From Candidatus Lutacidiplasma silvani (GTDB lineage: Archaea > Thermoplasmatota > Thermoplasmata > Lutacidiplasmatales > UBA184), in the NCBI GenBank assembly GCA_022750295.1, contig JAKIVZ010000002.1, positions 1 through 64,000 of the forward strand: 64,000 bases of DNA, in the 5' to 3' direction. This document shows positions 46,377 through 55,768 of this stretch, piece after piece. Each line of letters starts with the position of its first letter. The stretch's first letter is position 1. The translations under genes were made by a program, and so were the position numbers. Under the pieces are notes generated by a model. The model had not been told where the DNA came from, ran no database searches, and saw only the letters and a program-made list of their open reading frames with translations.

Positions 46377-46384
46377 GTCTATAC
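46377..46384 (+). promoter_or_regulatory. TATA-like box of a GT4 glycosyltransferase gene
   Basis: GTCTATAC, centred about 25 bases before the GTG at 46406 but only 13 before the ATG at 46394. It favours the GTG as a leaderless start. Confidence 0.45.
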
Positions 46385-46405
46385 CCGGGGGGAATGGGGT
46401 CGGGC

Positions 46406-47581
46406 GTGCGACTCGGGATCGTCGTTCCGACCTTTCCGACCGGCGTCGCCTCCTCCGAACTCTGGATGGCGAAGGGGCTCGTCGAGCTCGGTCACGAGGT
46501 CATCGTCTTCTCCTCGGATCGCGCGGGGGCCCGGGACCGGGGGTGGCGCCAGGGAGCTCCTACGGTCACGGACGGCGATGCCACCTACCGGGTCCGACGG
46601 CTCTCGACGCTCGCCTTCGGGTACGCGGAGGCCGCCGTTCCGCTCCGATTCTCCGAGGTATTCTCCGAGCCGCTCGATGCGTGCCTGCTGGCCGAAGACT
46701 ACCCGCCGCTCTCCCAACTCGTGGCCCGGGGGGCCCGCGCGCGGGCCATCCCGTACTTCGTGACGAGCGAGCGGTACGAATCGGCCGGGCCGCTCCTCGT
46801 TCGGTCGAGCGTACGCGTCCTCGACCGCGCGGTTCTCCCCCGGATGTGGCGGTCGGCCGCCGCCTTGACCTTTCACTCGCGGGCCTCGATGCGCTACTTT
46901 GCCGCCCGGGGCGCGCCGCCCGACCGACTGCATTACATTCCCGGAAGCACCGACACTGGTCTCTTCACGGACGGGCCTCGCGCGGCGGCCGAGGCCGAGG
47001 CGGGATTCTGGCCGGGCGCTCCGGAGCAGGTCCGACTGCTCACGGTCGCCCGGCTCCATCCGGCGAAGGGGCTCGACATCCTGGCGGAGGCGATGGCCCA
47101 GCTCCGGACGACGGAAGCCACCGCGGTCTCCGTCGTCCGGGGCCGTGGCGCCGCCGAGGCCGACCTGCGCGGCCGCGTCGCGAAGCTCGGCCTCGGGTCG
47201 TCGCTCCGCATCGACACGGGATCCACCCCGGTCGGGCGCATGCCGGACCTCTACCGGTCGTCCGACGTCTACGTGCAGCCGAGCCTCACCGAGCCGTTCG
47301 GGATGGCCGTCCTCGAGGCGATGGCGTGCGGCCGACCGATCGTGGCGTCCGCGACGGGCGGCCTCGCGGACCTCGTCCAGGACGGCGAGAACGGCTTCTT
47401 GGTTCCGCCGGGGGATGCCTCCGCGTTGGCGGCCGCCCTGAACCGGCTGGTCGCCGACCCCCGCCTCCGCGAGCAGATGGGACGGGCGTCTCGCCGCCGC
47501 GCGGAATCACAGTTCGGAATCCGACCCGTCGCCCAGTCGTACGTCGACTTGCTCACGGCGGCCCTCCCTCGTGCGGGATGA
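46406..47581 (+). CDS. GT4-family glycosyltransferase
   Basis: About 391 residues. N-terminal domain begins V-R-L-G-I-V-V-P-T-F-P-T-G-V-A-S-S-E; the donor domain begins near L-L-T-V-A-R-L-H-P-A-K-G-L-D-I-L-A-E-A; the E-x(7)-E motif is in S-L-T-E-P-F-G-M-A-V-L-E-A-M-A-C-G-R-P-I-V-A. It is a retaining sugar transferase acting in the cytoplasm on a membrane glycan. The ATG at 46394 would add four residues. It ends 40 bases before the convergent surface protein, fitting a role in surface glycosylation. Confidence 0.9.
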   Translation: MRLGIVVPTFPTGVASSELWMAKGLVELGHEVIVFSSDRAGARDRGWRQGAPTVTDGDATYRVRRLSTLAFGYAEAAVPLRFSEVFSEPLDACLLAEDYPPLSQLVARGARARAIPYFVTSERYESAGPLLVRSSVRVLDRAVLPRMWRSAAALTFHSRASMRYFAARGAPPDRLHYIPGSTDTGLFTDGPRAAAEAEAGFWPGAPEQVRLLTVARLHPAKGLDILAEAMAQLRTTEATAVSVVRGRGAAEADLRGRVAKLGLGSSLRIDTGSTPVGRMPDLYRSSDVYVQPSLTEPFGMAVLEAMACGRPIVASATGGLADLVQDGENGFLVPPGDASALAAALNRLVADPRLREQMGRASRRRAESQFGIRPVAQSYVDLLTAALPRAG

Positions 47582-47620
47582 TCGAACCCCCGGGGAACCC
47601 CGGGCGTCCGATCCGGTCGC

Positions 47621-49357
47621 TCAGGGGTTCGGTGGAACCCTCGGAGGGGGCCGACGCGAACGGATCACGAGGGCCACCACGATTCCCCCCAGCACGAGCA
47701 CTCCGACCACCACGGCCACGAACAGTTCGAGGAGACCGGCCGAGAGAGCCGGAGACGAGGGGAGCGCCGTGAACAGGACGGTTTGGTTCGCCGGGGAACT
47801 GCCATTCACGACCACCGAATACGACCCGGACGGCGTGGTGTATCCGGGGGCGGAGAACTCCACCTGGTACGTCCCATTCGCGAGCCCCAGGACCAAGTTC
47901 GTGGTCGAGGCCGAGTCGTTCAGCCCGTTCGCGGGGCCGGAGACCACCGAAGCGCTCCAACGGAAGCCGGCCGGCAGGCCGAGCTCCAGGAACGTTACGG
48001 GAAATCGGAACGGCACGAACGCCACCGCCATCGAGGTCGTGGGTCCGTCGACCCGAATCGTCCCGGAATAGGTCGTGGTCTCCCCGGGGACGGGGGTGAC
48101 CCCGTACGAGTAGCTCCCGTTCCACGCCAGGAACCCGATCGTGGACGTCGACGAACTGTTCGATAGGGCCGAGTTGGCCAACTCGACGTTCCAGGCAGTC
48201 CCGCTCGGCAACCCCGTTTCGACGAACGACACGGGGACCAACGCCGTATCCTGGACCGCCTCGATCGCGTTCGGAGGGCGACCGGGCTCGGTCCCCGGCG
48301 CGAGGAGGAGGAGCCAGCCGGAGGCGGGGTCGAGCGCCGCCGGTTCCCCCGGGGCGGCAAGGGGAGCGGAGGCGAACGAGTCCGTCGCCGTATCGAACGC
48401 CCGGGGGGGTCCGTCGTCGGAGCCGAAGTAGACCCAACCGAGGTTTCCCGCGACGACGACCGATCCACCGTTGAGACTGGCGTTCGGCAGGGTGCTCGTG
48501 TTCTCGGTGGTCCCGTTGATGGCCACGATGGGCGATGCCAGACCCAACGTCGATTGGTATCCGGTCTCGTAGATCTGCTGATTCTTGGGATCGTAGGCGA
48601 GGGATGTGGGACCGAGGCCCGAACCCACCGAGACGTTCTGCAGGGTCCAATTCGCGATGTTGACGAGGGCTACACTGCCGCCGGAGTACATTCCGGGGGC
48701 CACGGTGTCCCAGAGGCCGACGTAGAGGATCCCCGTGCGTTGGTCGAATGCGAGCGTCGTTGGGGACTGCGCGTCCCCGAGGAAGATCGAGTCGTCTTGG
48801 ACCCTCTGGTCGATCCCGTTGACCTCGGAGAGGTTGTGGGTCCCGTAGTTCGCCACGAACAGAAGGTTGTCCCGGGCGTCGAAGGCGATCGCCTGGGGGT
48901 CGCCCCCCACGACGATCCTCGAGGGCACGATCGCGTCCGTCGTCCCGTTGATCACGGTGACTCCCCCCCCTCCGCCCGGTCCGGCACTCACGACGTAGAC
49001 GTACCCGTTGTCGGTGTCGAAGACGCTCGGGCCCGCGGACCCGACGGAGATCGGCCGCCCGATCATCTGGCGCGTCGACCCGTTCACGACGAGGACCGTG
49101 TCGTTGGCGGGGTTGGAAACGAAGAACTCGTGATTGTCCGAATCGTACGTCACTGCCGTCCCATTCACCCCGAGGGCCCAGGGGGCCGACTGGTTCGAGT
49201 TCGCGAGCGCGCGGAGACCCGCGACGGCGTGCGCGGGCAGGTGCGGACCTCCCGCGCCGGCGGCGGGGACGAGAAGGAGACCGCCCACCAGGAGCGGCAG
49301 GACCACGACGATCGCCGGGGACTTCCGGTTCCGAGTCGGTCGCCACGCCCGATCCAT
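47621..49357 (-). CDS. Surface protein: YVTN propeller plus two ESGLP-type repeats
   Basis: About 578 residues from the ATG at 49357 (MDRAWRPT). The signal peptide is SPAIVVVLPLLVGGLLLVPAAGAGG. A propeller of about six YVTN-like blades follows, then two repeat units (ETGLPSGTAW and ELGLPAGFRW), and a C-terminal membrane helix (LLELFVAVVVGVLVLGGIVVALVI) with a basic tail. It is a shorter paralog of the proteins at 9700-13329 and 41507-44599. The frame is open to 49438 but the extra residues precede no signal peptide. A TATA-like AACGTTCAT lies about 35 bases upstream of the chosen ATG. Confidence 0.83.
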   Translation of the reverse strand: MDRAWRPTRNRKSPAIVVVLPLLVGGLLLVPAAGAGGPHLPAHAVAGLRALANSNQSAPWALGVNGTAVTYDSDNHEFFVSNPANDTVLVVNGSTRQMIGRPISVGSAGPSVFDTDNGYVYVVSAGPGGGGGVTVINGTTDAIVPSRIVVGGDPQAIAFDARDNLLFVANYGTHNLSEVNGIDQRVQDDSIFLGDAQSPTTLAFDQRTGILYVGLWDTVAPGMYSGGSVALVNIANWTLQNVSVGSGLGPTSLAYDPKNQQIYETGYQSTLGLASPIVAINGTTENTSTLPNASLNGGSVVVAGNLGWVYFGSDDGPPRAFDTATDSFASAPLAAPGEPAALDPASGWLLLLAPGTEPGRPPNAIEAVQDTALVPVSFVETGLPSGTAWNVELANSALSNSSSTSTIGFLAWNGSYSYGVTPVPGETTTYSGTIRVDGPTTSMAVAFVPFRFPVTFLELGLPAGFRWSASVVSGPANGLNDSASTTNLVLGLANGTYQVEFSAPGYTTPSGSYSVVVNGSSPANQTVLFTALPSSPALSAGLLELFVAVVVGVLVLGGIVVALVIRSRRPPPRVPPNP

Positions 49358-49464
49358 GAACTTCGGCTCCCCTCGGTCGGCAGAGGCATGAACGTTTTGG
49401 AACGGCACGGGCCGAGAACCTCGTCGGAGGGCGACCAACCTCGCTCACATTCCGCGGGCGGAGA

Positions 49465-49908
49465 CTACGGGCCCGGCTCGTCCGATTTCGCGGGTCCCAG
49501 GGGGGCGGGACCGGTTCCGCTCGGAAGCTGGTACTCGAACACGTACGAGTGCTCGCCATCGACGATCTCGATCTGCATCGCGCCCTCGAGGCCCTCGAGC
49601 TCGCCGCACCCGGAGTCCGGGACGACCACGAGCACGAGCTTCGGCGCCCCGCGGGTCATCGTGCCGCTGTGGTGAAGGACGAAGGCGCCGGTACGCCCGC
49701 CGAGGGTCCCGTTGACCTGCTCGAGGGCCACGTAGGCCGCCGAACCCTCGACATCGGTCATCGCCGTGAGCATCTCCCCGCGGGACGTCGCCTCGAGGTC
49801 GCCGTGGAAGTTCTTGCGGATCGACATGCGACCCAACGTGGACCCCGGCGCCTTGTGCTCGGCCCCCTGCGGCTCCATCTTCACCTCGAACCCTCCCCTT
49901 GCCTCCAC
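49465..49908 (-). CDS. DUF3224-family protein
   Basis: A 147-residue protein starting at the GTG at 49908 (MEARGGFEVKMEPQ). It shows the DUF3224 pattern: G-x-F-E-V-K-M-x-P-Q, H-G-D-L-E-A-T-S-x-G-E-M-L-T-A, G-x-A-x-Y-V-A-L-E, G-T-L-G-G-R-T-G-A-F-V-L-H-H-S-G-T-M, V-V-P-D-S-G-x-G-E-L-x-G-L-x-G. The family adopts a small beta-barrel and its function is unknown. The start is chosen because the family needs the F-E-V-K-M segment and because AAGGAGA, a Shine-Dalgarno-like sequence, lies just upstream, which is unusual among the leaderless genes here. Confidence 0.83.
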   Translation of the reverse strand: MEARGGFEVKMEPQGAEHKAPGSTLGRMSIRKNFHGDLEATSRGEMLTAMTDVEGSAAYVALEQVNGTLGGRTGAFVLHHSGTMTRGAPKLVLVVVPDSGCGELEGLEGAMQIEIVDGEHSYVFEYQLPSGTGPAPLGPAKSDEPGP

Positions 49909-50106
49909 CGTCTCCTTCCCCCGCGAGGTCTCGAGGACTCCCCGGCCCCGCGAGCGGTGGCTGCCACGCGCGTGCCGACAAGAGGGTATCCCTCGGGCGC
50001 GAGTCGACTCCACCGCCCGGCCGCCGCCGACCCCGTTCTCACCGGAACGAGCCGGGAAAAAGACGGCCCGGAAACGGCCCCCGCTCCGATTGGAAGCGGG
50101 AGGAGG

Positions 50107-50179
50107 TGGGCGCGGCCAGATTCGAACTGGCGGTCTTCACCGTGTCAGGGTGACGTCATAACCACTAGACTACGCGCCC
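50107..50179 (-). tRNA. tRNA-Val (GAC)
   Basis: A complete 73-base cloverleaf on the minus strand: acceptor GGGCGCG with CGCGCCC, discriminator A, D-arm TAGTCTAGTGGTTATGAC, anticodon GAC in loop CTGACAC, T-arm GCCAG-TTCGAAT-CTGGC. No intron and no encoded CCA. Confidence 0.96.
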
Positions 50180-50263
50180 GCTCGGGCGGCCACCTGAGTC
50201 CCGTTCATAGCGGTTCCGATTGACCCGCGTCGTCGTCTCGCGCGGGGGGCGGAAACGGCGGGC

Positions 50264-51826
50264 TCAGCCGTACCCACCGGGGAAGCTTCCGGAGTCCGGG
50301 TGCTCGTTCCAGTGGTAGTACCCCATGCTCTGGCGCTGGGCCTCGGTGACGTCCTGGCGGATCCCCCCCTGGAGCGACCCGTAGGCCGAACGGATCTGCT
50401 CCTCGATCGATCGGGCCCGCTGGAGCGCTTCCCGCACATGGGACGCTTCGAGGTACTGGCTCCCGGCCACCGTCGCGAGGTCGCCCGCCGTCCGGATGAG
50501 CCCGCCGAGCTCGCGGAGCCGGAGGGTGAGGGCGTTGCGGCGACCGTCGTTCGCCTCGGCCCGGCGCCGCCCCTCCCGGATCAGCTCGAGGATCGCCTCG
50601 CGGGTCGCGGGGCGGAGCCGCCCGTCGGTGGCGATCTCCTGCGCCGTGAACTGGGCGAGCTTCAACTGGTTCCCCTCGGTGTCCGGCATCGTCGTCTCGA
50701 GGAGGACCTCGTAGCCGCCGCCGGCGATGCGCGACCGGAGCGGCGAGAGGATCCCGTGGATGTCCTGGATGTTCGAGGCGGCGACGAGGATGAAATCGCA
50801 CGGGACATTGTCGACCCGCACGGCGGCGCCGCCGGATTGCGGGTTCCGGCCGGTGATCGGGAACCGCTTCTCCTGCATCGCGGTCAGAATGTGACGCTGG
50901 ATGGGGCCCAGGTGGGGCAGCTCATCGATGAACAGGACCCCCTCGTGGGCCTCGTGGATCGCCCCGGTGACCGTCCGCTCGTACGGCTGGGTCCCGAGCT
51001 GGGGGTGACCCCCGTACGGGTCGTGCCGGACGTCGCCAAGAAGCTCGGTCTCGCTGGCGCCGGTCGCCATCACGAACGGGTTCCGGTCGATCTTGACGAG
51101 TACCTTCCGCGGGCTCTCCTTCTGGAGCGTCCGCCGGCGTTCGAGCGCCCGCTGGTCGAGGACCGTGATCTTGTCGCCCGCCCTCTCGTACGCGACGACC
51201 TCCTCGACCCCGTTCCGCAGGCGGGTCGTACGGACCGACTCCATCGGGTTCCCGCCGGGGCTGACCGTGAGCTCCAGGATCCCGCCGACGAGGTCGCGGA
51301 ACGGGTTCCCGCTGCCCGCGGCGATGCCGGGGACGACCTGCTTGACGTTGCCGCAGCTCGGGCAGTACCGTTCGGTCGGAAGGGAGTAGAAGCTGCACCG
51401 CGGGCACCGGTACCCCAGCCGCTCGGCGACGGAGGCCGGGGCGTCGGCCGGGGAGATCAGCTCCCCCTCGATCGTCCGGAGCGCCTCCCGCTCCCGGTAG
51501 ACCTCCTCGCGGCTCGCGACCTCGACGCTCGGCCGCTCGGGGTTCTCGGGGTTGTGGACGATCCGGATCTCCGACCGGGGCCGTTCGAGGTGGAGGGCGA
51601 GCGCCTGGGCGGTCATCGACTTTCCGACGCCGGGCGGGCCCACGAGGAGGAGGTGCCGGTGCTGGTACGCCGCGATCCGGGCGAGTTCGACGGCCTTCTC
51701 CTGCCCGATCACCCGCCCGAGCGGGTCGGAGGGGATCGGGATGTCGTCGCTCGTCTGGATCTCGTCGAGGCTCGTGAACTTCCGCCGGGTCGGTTCGCTG
51801 GCCGCCGACGGGGACGTCTCGCTCAC
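50264..51826 (-). CDS. LonB-like AAA+ ATPase with zinc ribbon, no protease domain
   Basis: A 520-residue protein related to the ATPase half of archaeal LonB and to Mg-chelatase-like AAA+ proteins. Walker A is GPPGVGKS (63-70), Walker B is GVLFIDE (296-302), and a zinc ribbon with C141, C144, C155, C158 is inserted between them. No Ser-Lys protease domain and no membrane helices follow, unlike true LonB. The C-terminal 100 residues are helical, with a low-complexity Gly/Ser/Tyr end. It may remodel a protein or DNA complex, possibly with RecA-like machinery. GTG start, 31 bases after a TATA-like box. Confidence 0.78.
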   Translation of the reverse strand: MSETSPSAASEPTRRKFTSLDEIQTSDDIPIPSDPLGRVIGQEKAVELARIAAYQHRHLLLVGPPGVGKSMTAQALALHLERPRSEIRIVHNPENPERPSVEVASREEVYREREALRTIEGELISPADAPASVAERLGYRCPRCSFYSLPTERYCPSCGNVKQVVPGIAAGSGNPFRDLVGGILELTVSPGGNPMESVRTTRLRNGVEEVVAYERAGDKITVLDQRALERRRTLQKESPRKVLVKIDRNPFVMATGASETELLGDVRHDPYGGHPQLGTQPYERTVTGAIHEAHEGVLFIDELPHLGPIQRHILTAMQEKRFPITGRNPQSGGAAVRVDNVPCDFILVAASNIQDIHGILSPLRSRIAGGGYEVLLETTMPDTEGNQLKLAQFTAQEIATDGRLRPATREAILELIREGRRRAEANDGRRNALTLRLRELGGLIRTAGDLATVAGSQYLEASHVREALQRARSIEEQIRSAYGSLQGGIRQDVTEAQRQSMGYYHWNEHPDSGSFPGGYG

Positions 51827-51851
51827 GGTCCGATAGAATCAGGGGCCGCGG

Positions 51852-51860
51852 AAAGATAAA
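51852..51860 (-). promoter_or_regulatory. TATA-like box of the AAA+ ATPase gene
   Basis: TTTATCTTT on the minus strand, about 30 bases before the GTG at 51826, supporting that start. Confidence 0.45.
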
Positions 51861-51899
51861 GGGCGGTGGGGGCCGGCAGCGCCGGCCCCCGGAAACGGT

Positions 51900-53270
51900 T
51901 CAGTGGGGGGCGGTCGGGGGGGCGGCGTCCATCCGCGTGACGACGCGGACGCTCTCGGGGATCTTCCCCACGGCTCCGATCCGGTTCGCGACGACGAGAC
52001 TGATTCCCTTCTCCTGCGCGACGTCGAGGAGCCGCTGGCTGACGACCCCGTCGAAGACGAGGGTCTTCGCCGGCTGGCCGAGGGCCGCGAGGGCGTCGAT
52101 CATCTCTTTGACCGGAACCTCGCCGACCACGGCGTCGTCCGGTCCCAGGAAGACGCTCTTCGAGGTGTTCTCGATCCCGCCGAGGATCCCGAAGTACTTC
52201 TGGAGCTCCGGCGAAAGCGGCGCGGCGGGGGGCGGGGGCGGTGGGGGAGGTGCCCGGCGCTCGAAGTCGCGGGGAGGCGGCGGGGGCGGCATCCGGTCCC
52301 GGTCTCCTTCCGGCTCGCGGCGCGGGGGTCGGTCGTCCCGGCGGTCCTCGCGCCGGTCGTCCCGCCGCGGCTCGTTCCGCATCGGCGGGGCTCCCTCGCC
52401 CCGCTCCTCCATCGGCTGGCGGGTCGCGCCGGTCGACTCGAACCCGCTCATCTCGAGGAACTGGTTGATGGGGATCTTGTTCCGCAGGCACTTGACGAGC
52501 TGCTTCTGCGTGAGCTCCTCGACCTCGCTGCCGCGCGGGGCGCGGGCGACGAAGTCGATGTCCATCGTCTGGAGCATCTCGCGGAGGATCAGCTCCCCGG
52601 CCCGGTCGCCATCGGTGAACACCGTGACGGTCTTGCCGCGGGAGAGGTCCTTCACGGTCTGCGGGACGCTCGTCCCCTCGACCGCGATGCAGTTCTTGAT
52701 CCCGCACCGCAGAAGGTTCAGGATGTCGCTCCGCCCTTCGACGACGATGAGCGCTTCCGCCTGGTCGATGTTGGGCCCCGCGGGCAGGTGCTCCGGCCCG
52801 TAGGTCGTGATCTCGTCGACCTGGAACGATTTCCGGACCGACTCGGTCAGGTCGACGCCGACGCCCTTCGACCCTTCCTGGAGCTTCTGGAGGATCTCCT
52901 TCGCCCGCTCGACGACCTTCTGGCGCTTGGAGATCCGGATGTCCTCGACCGAGATCACCTCGATCTTGGCCCGGCACGGGCCGATCCGGTCGACGGTCTC
53001 GAGCCCCGAGGCGAGGATCGCCGTCTCGACCTGGTCGAGCGACGAAGGGATCGTGATCTCGCCCTCGCTCTTTCCCTTCCGGGAGTCGATGTCGACCTCG
53101 ATCCGGCCGATCCGACCGGATTTCTGCAGGTCGCGCAGGTCGAGTTCGTCGCCGAGGAGCCCCTCGGTCTGGCCGAATACGGCCCCGACGACGTCGGGTT
53201 TGTCGATGACGCCTTCGGCCATAATTCGGGCTTTGATCTGGTACTTTGCGGCGCTTGGGTCGTTGGTCAT
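51900..53270 (-). CDS. dnaG: Archaeal DnaG-type primase/exosome-associated protein
   Basis: A 456-residue archaeal DnaG. The TOPRIM domain has E178 (VVEGRSD) and D220/D222 (TVFTDGDRAGELI). The N-terminal A-E-G-V-x-x-x-D-V-V-G-A-V-F-G-Q-T-E-G-L-L-G is characteristic. The protein makes RNA primers in some assays and is a subunit of the archaeal exosome. Unusually, residues about 282-352 form a long linker of alternating Arg/Asp (R-R-D-D-R-R-E-D-R-R-D-D-R) and poly-Pro runs before the C-terminal helical domain. GAGGAAG about ten bases upstream could act as a ribosome-binding site. Confidence 0.95.
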   Translation of the reverse strand: MTNDPSAAKYQIKARIMAEGVIDKPDVVGAVFGQTEGLLGDELDLRDLQKSGRIGRIEVDIDSRKGKSEGEITIPSSLDQVETAILASGLETVDRIGPCRAKIEVISVEDIRISKRQKVVERAKEILQKLQEGSKGVGVDLTESVRKSFQVDEITTYGPEHLPAGPNIDQAEALIVVEGRSDILNLLRCGIKNCIAVEGTSVPQTVKDLSRGKTVTVFTDGDRAGELILREMLQTMDIDFVARAPRGSEVEELTQKQLVKCLRNKIPINQFLEMSGFESTGATRQPMEERGEGAPPMRNEPRRDDRREDRRDDRPPRREPEGDRDRMPPPPPPRDFERRAPPPPPPPPAAPLSPELQKYFGILGGIENTSKSVFLGPDDAVVGEVPVKEMIDALAALGQPAKTLVFDGVVSQRLLDVAQEKGISLVVANRIGAVGKIPESVRVVTRMDAAPPTAPH

Positions 53271-53303
53271 GTTGGTTTCTTCCTCCGTGGGGGGTTGGAT
53301 TGG

Positions 53304-53323
53304 ACGCCGCCCATTGGCGGCGT
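53304..53323 (-). other. Hairpin in the dnaG leader
   Basis: ACGCCGCC (53304-53311), four-base loop, GGCGGCGT (53316-53323), eight perfect pairs about 34 bases before the dnaG start. It may be a leader hairpin or protein-binding site; the remaining 233 bases between dnaG and the kelch gene hold no gene that I can recognise. Confidence 0.35.
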
Positions 53324-53503
53324 GCGACTCGTTGGAGGACCGACGGAGGCGAAACCTAGCGGTCGATCGCGGATGCGCGGAGCGTACGACAGAGTCGAGG
53401 GAGGTGGATCATGAGTCGTCAGTCCGTGAGGCGCGGCGACGCGAGGAGTTGCCTCCGTCGGTCTCCGGGAGTCCTTCCAATCGTCGAAAGGGGGGGTGCG
53501 TAT

Positions 53504-55768
53504 TTAAGAGCTGGCTCCCCGGCTCCGCCGCAAGAACCAGACGGCTGCGGCGGCGACCGCGCCCGCCGCGAGGATCCCAACCGACGCGTCCGTCGCGGGC
53601 ACGTCCGTCGTGGTTCCCCCGCTCGTGCTGCCGAGGGACGAGGAGCTCTGGACGTCGAGGGTTACCGACCCAGTCGAATGGGCGCCGAGCGCGTCGGTGA
53701 CCGTGACGGAGACCGTCACGTTCCCGGCCGAGGAGAACGTCGGGGTGGGGGACGGGACGTTCGAGGTCTGTCCGTTCCCGAAATCCCAGGCGTAGGAGAA
53801 CGGAGCCGTGCCGCCCGCGACCCCGGCCGAGACGTTCACCGGCTGCCCGGCGATCGGCACGGTGGTCCGGGACCCAGTCGGGTTGACCGCGAGCGGGGCG
53901 TGGACCAGAACGGAGACCGTACCGGAGGTCGTGGCTCCCAACAGGTCGACGGCCGATACGGTCGCGGTGAAATTCCCCGGGGTGAGGTACGTGTGGACCG
54001 GGTCGAAGCTCCCCGCCGAGCCCCCATCCCCGAACTCCCAGTCGAGGACGAGCGGGGCGACCCCTCCGGTCCGGTTCGCCTCGAACTGGACCGGGTAGCC
54101 AACGTCGGTCACGGTCCGGTTGGCGGAGACGGCCAGCGTGGGGGGAGCGGTCACGGCGACGGTCAACGTCGTCGACCAGACGTTCTGCGCGGCATCGGTG
54201 ACCGTGAGGCGCACCGGAAACAGGCCCGCCGATGGGAAGGTGGTGGCAAAATTCGGGGTGGTCCGGGTCGATTGGCCCGGGACCTGCCAGAGGATCGAGT
54301 AAGGCGTGGTCCCCCCCGAGACGTTGGTGAAGAACACGACGGGGAGACCGGCGCTGGCGAAACTCGGGCTCGCATACGCCGAAGCCCCGAGGGCCGGGCG
54401 GACCGTCAGCGGGAGGGTCGCGGGGAGAAGGAACCCCCGGACATCCCGGGCGTCGACGCTGAGGTCGAACGTCCCGGTCTTCGTCATCACGCACTCGACC
54501 GAACTCTCGTTCGAGGCGTTGCTCACCGGGCCGCACCCGGCCGGGACCCCGAGGACATCCACCGTGTACGGCGAGATCCCCCCGGACGCCGTGATGTCGA
54601 GCGTCGCCGGCTGGCCCACGTCCCGGATCCCGATCGTATCGTTCAGCCGCAGGGTGAACGGGTCGTGGAGGATCCAGGTCTGGACGTCCCGGATCGACGC
54701 TCCGATGTCTTCCTCGGCCAGGACGTAGCCGTCGGACGTGTCGAACGCGATTGCGAGCGGCGTAACCGTCGGCGGGCCGGCCGAGACGTTCGCGGTCACG
54801 TTCTTCCACGTGCCGTTCGCGAACGTCCAGGTCGACCGGTCGGTGTCGGTCGGCGCGTACAGGACCCCGTAGCCGAACGCGGAGTCGTAGCCGCCCCCGG
54901 CGGGTAGTCCCCCCGCGGTGGGCGGAGCCGTCCCCGTCGCCACCGAATGCCAACTTCCGCCTGTGAACTCCCAGGTACCCGACGGCTCGTCCCAGAGCAC
55001 ATCGGCGGCGAGGTTCGGGTCGTACCACATCGGCTGGAGATCGCCGACCGACGGAGTGCCGGCGCCGGTGACCAACGTCCAACCGGACGGTCCAAACTCC
55101 CAGGTCGAACCGACGAAGTCGGTGGTGGTGATCAGGAGGACGCCGCCCGCGGCGTCGGTCGCCACGGGGAGGCTGTCGCCCGGTGGAGGAGCGACGCCAC
55201 TGGTGACGTTCTTCCAGCTCCCGTTGACGAACAGCCAGGTGTCGTTGACGTCGTAGAAACTCTTGGCGCCGCCGAAGAGCACGACGGCCGAGCGCGCCGG
55301 GTCGTACGCGAGCTGAGCGGCCACTCGCGGGGAGGGCGAGGTCGGGCAACTGGGGGGAGCGGCCGTCCCGCTGCAGAGCTCGGTCCAGCTCCCGCCCCGG
55401 AAGAGCCAGGTATCGTTCAAGATCGCCGCGTTCGCGAGGCTCGTGCCGCCCCAGAGGAGCACCCCGTGCTCGGCCGGGTCATCGACCATCATCGGTTCGT
55501 CGCGCGGCGACGGGCCGACCCCGGTGCTCCACTGCGTCCACGACCAGTCGTCGCTGACGTTGACGACGGTCGACGTGCTGGTCGCGGGTTGGACTTCGGA
55601 GGCCACGATTCCGGCCGATCGTACCTGCGAACGTTCTACGGAGGGTCCGACGGCCGAAATCGGGGAGGCCGGTGGGATCGCGGTCAGGAGCCCGACGGCC
55701 AGGAGGATCGCCACGGCCAGCCAAACCCCCGGATGGAGCGTCGTCCGTCCTGACGCCCCGACGGTCAT
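53504..55768 (-). CDS. Secreted kelch-repeat/PKD-domain surface protein
   Basis: About 754 residues from the ATG at 55768 (MTVGASGRT). Signal peptide: VWLAVAILLAVGLLTAIPPASP. Kelch-type repeats (about 90-330; pattern N-D-T-W-L-F-x-x-G-S-W and A-V-V-L-F-G-G) form a propeller with some degenerate blades. Four Ig-like/PKD-like domains follow, the third with W-E-F-G-D-G-G and the fourth with W-D-F-G-N-G. The protein ends with a Ser/Thr-rich stretch, one membrane helix (VGILAAGAVAAAAVWFL) and RRSRG. It is a longer counterpart of the protein at 3921-5753. The reading frame is open to 56023 but that part lacks a coding look and overlaps the divergent gene. Confidence 0.84.
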   Translation of the reverse strand: MTVGASGRTTLHPGVWLAVAILLAVGLLTAIPPASPISAVGPSVERSQVRSAGIVASEVQPATSTSTVVNVSDDWSWTQWSTGVGPSPRDEPMMVDDPAEHGVLLWGGTSLANAAILNDTWLFRGGSWTELCSGTAAPPSCPTSPSPRVAAQLAYDPARSAVVLFGGAKSFYDVNDTWLFVNGSWKNVTSGVAPPPGDSLPVATDAAGGVLLITTTDFVGSTWEFGPSGWTLVTGAGTPSVGDLQPMWYDPNLAADVLWDEPSGTWEFTGGSWHSVATGTAPPTAGGLPAGGGYDSAFGYGVLYAPTDTDRSTWTFANGTWKNVTANVSAGPPTVTPLAIAFDTSDGYVLAEEDIGASIRDVQTWILHDPFTLRLNDTIGIRDVGQPATLDITASGGISPYTVDVLGVPAGCGPVSNASNESSVECVMTKTGTFDLSVDARDVRGFLLPATLPLTVRPALGASAYASPSFASAGLPVVFFTNVSGGTTPYSILWQVPGQSTRTTPNFATTFPSAGLFPVRLTVTDAAQNVWSTTLTVAVTAPPTLAVSANRTVTDVGYPVQFEANRTGGVAPLVLDWEFGDGGSAGSFDPVHTYLTPGNFTATVSAVDLLGATTSGTVSVLVHAPLAVNPTGSRTTVPIAGQPVNVSAGVAGGTAPFSYAWDFGNGQTSNVPSPTPTFSSAGNVTVSVTVTDALGAHSTGSVTLDVQSSSSLGSTSGGTTTDVPATDASVGILAAGAVAAAAVWFLRRSRGASS

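Noticed and set aside
53490-53503. TATTTAAG as a promoter for a gene between dnaG and the kelch gene
   Set aside because: It lies at the 3' end of the kelch gene and no open frame with a coding look follows at the right distance on either strand.
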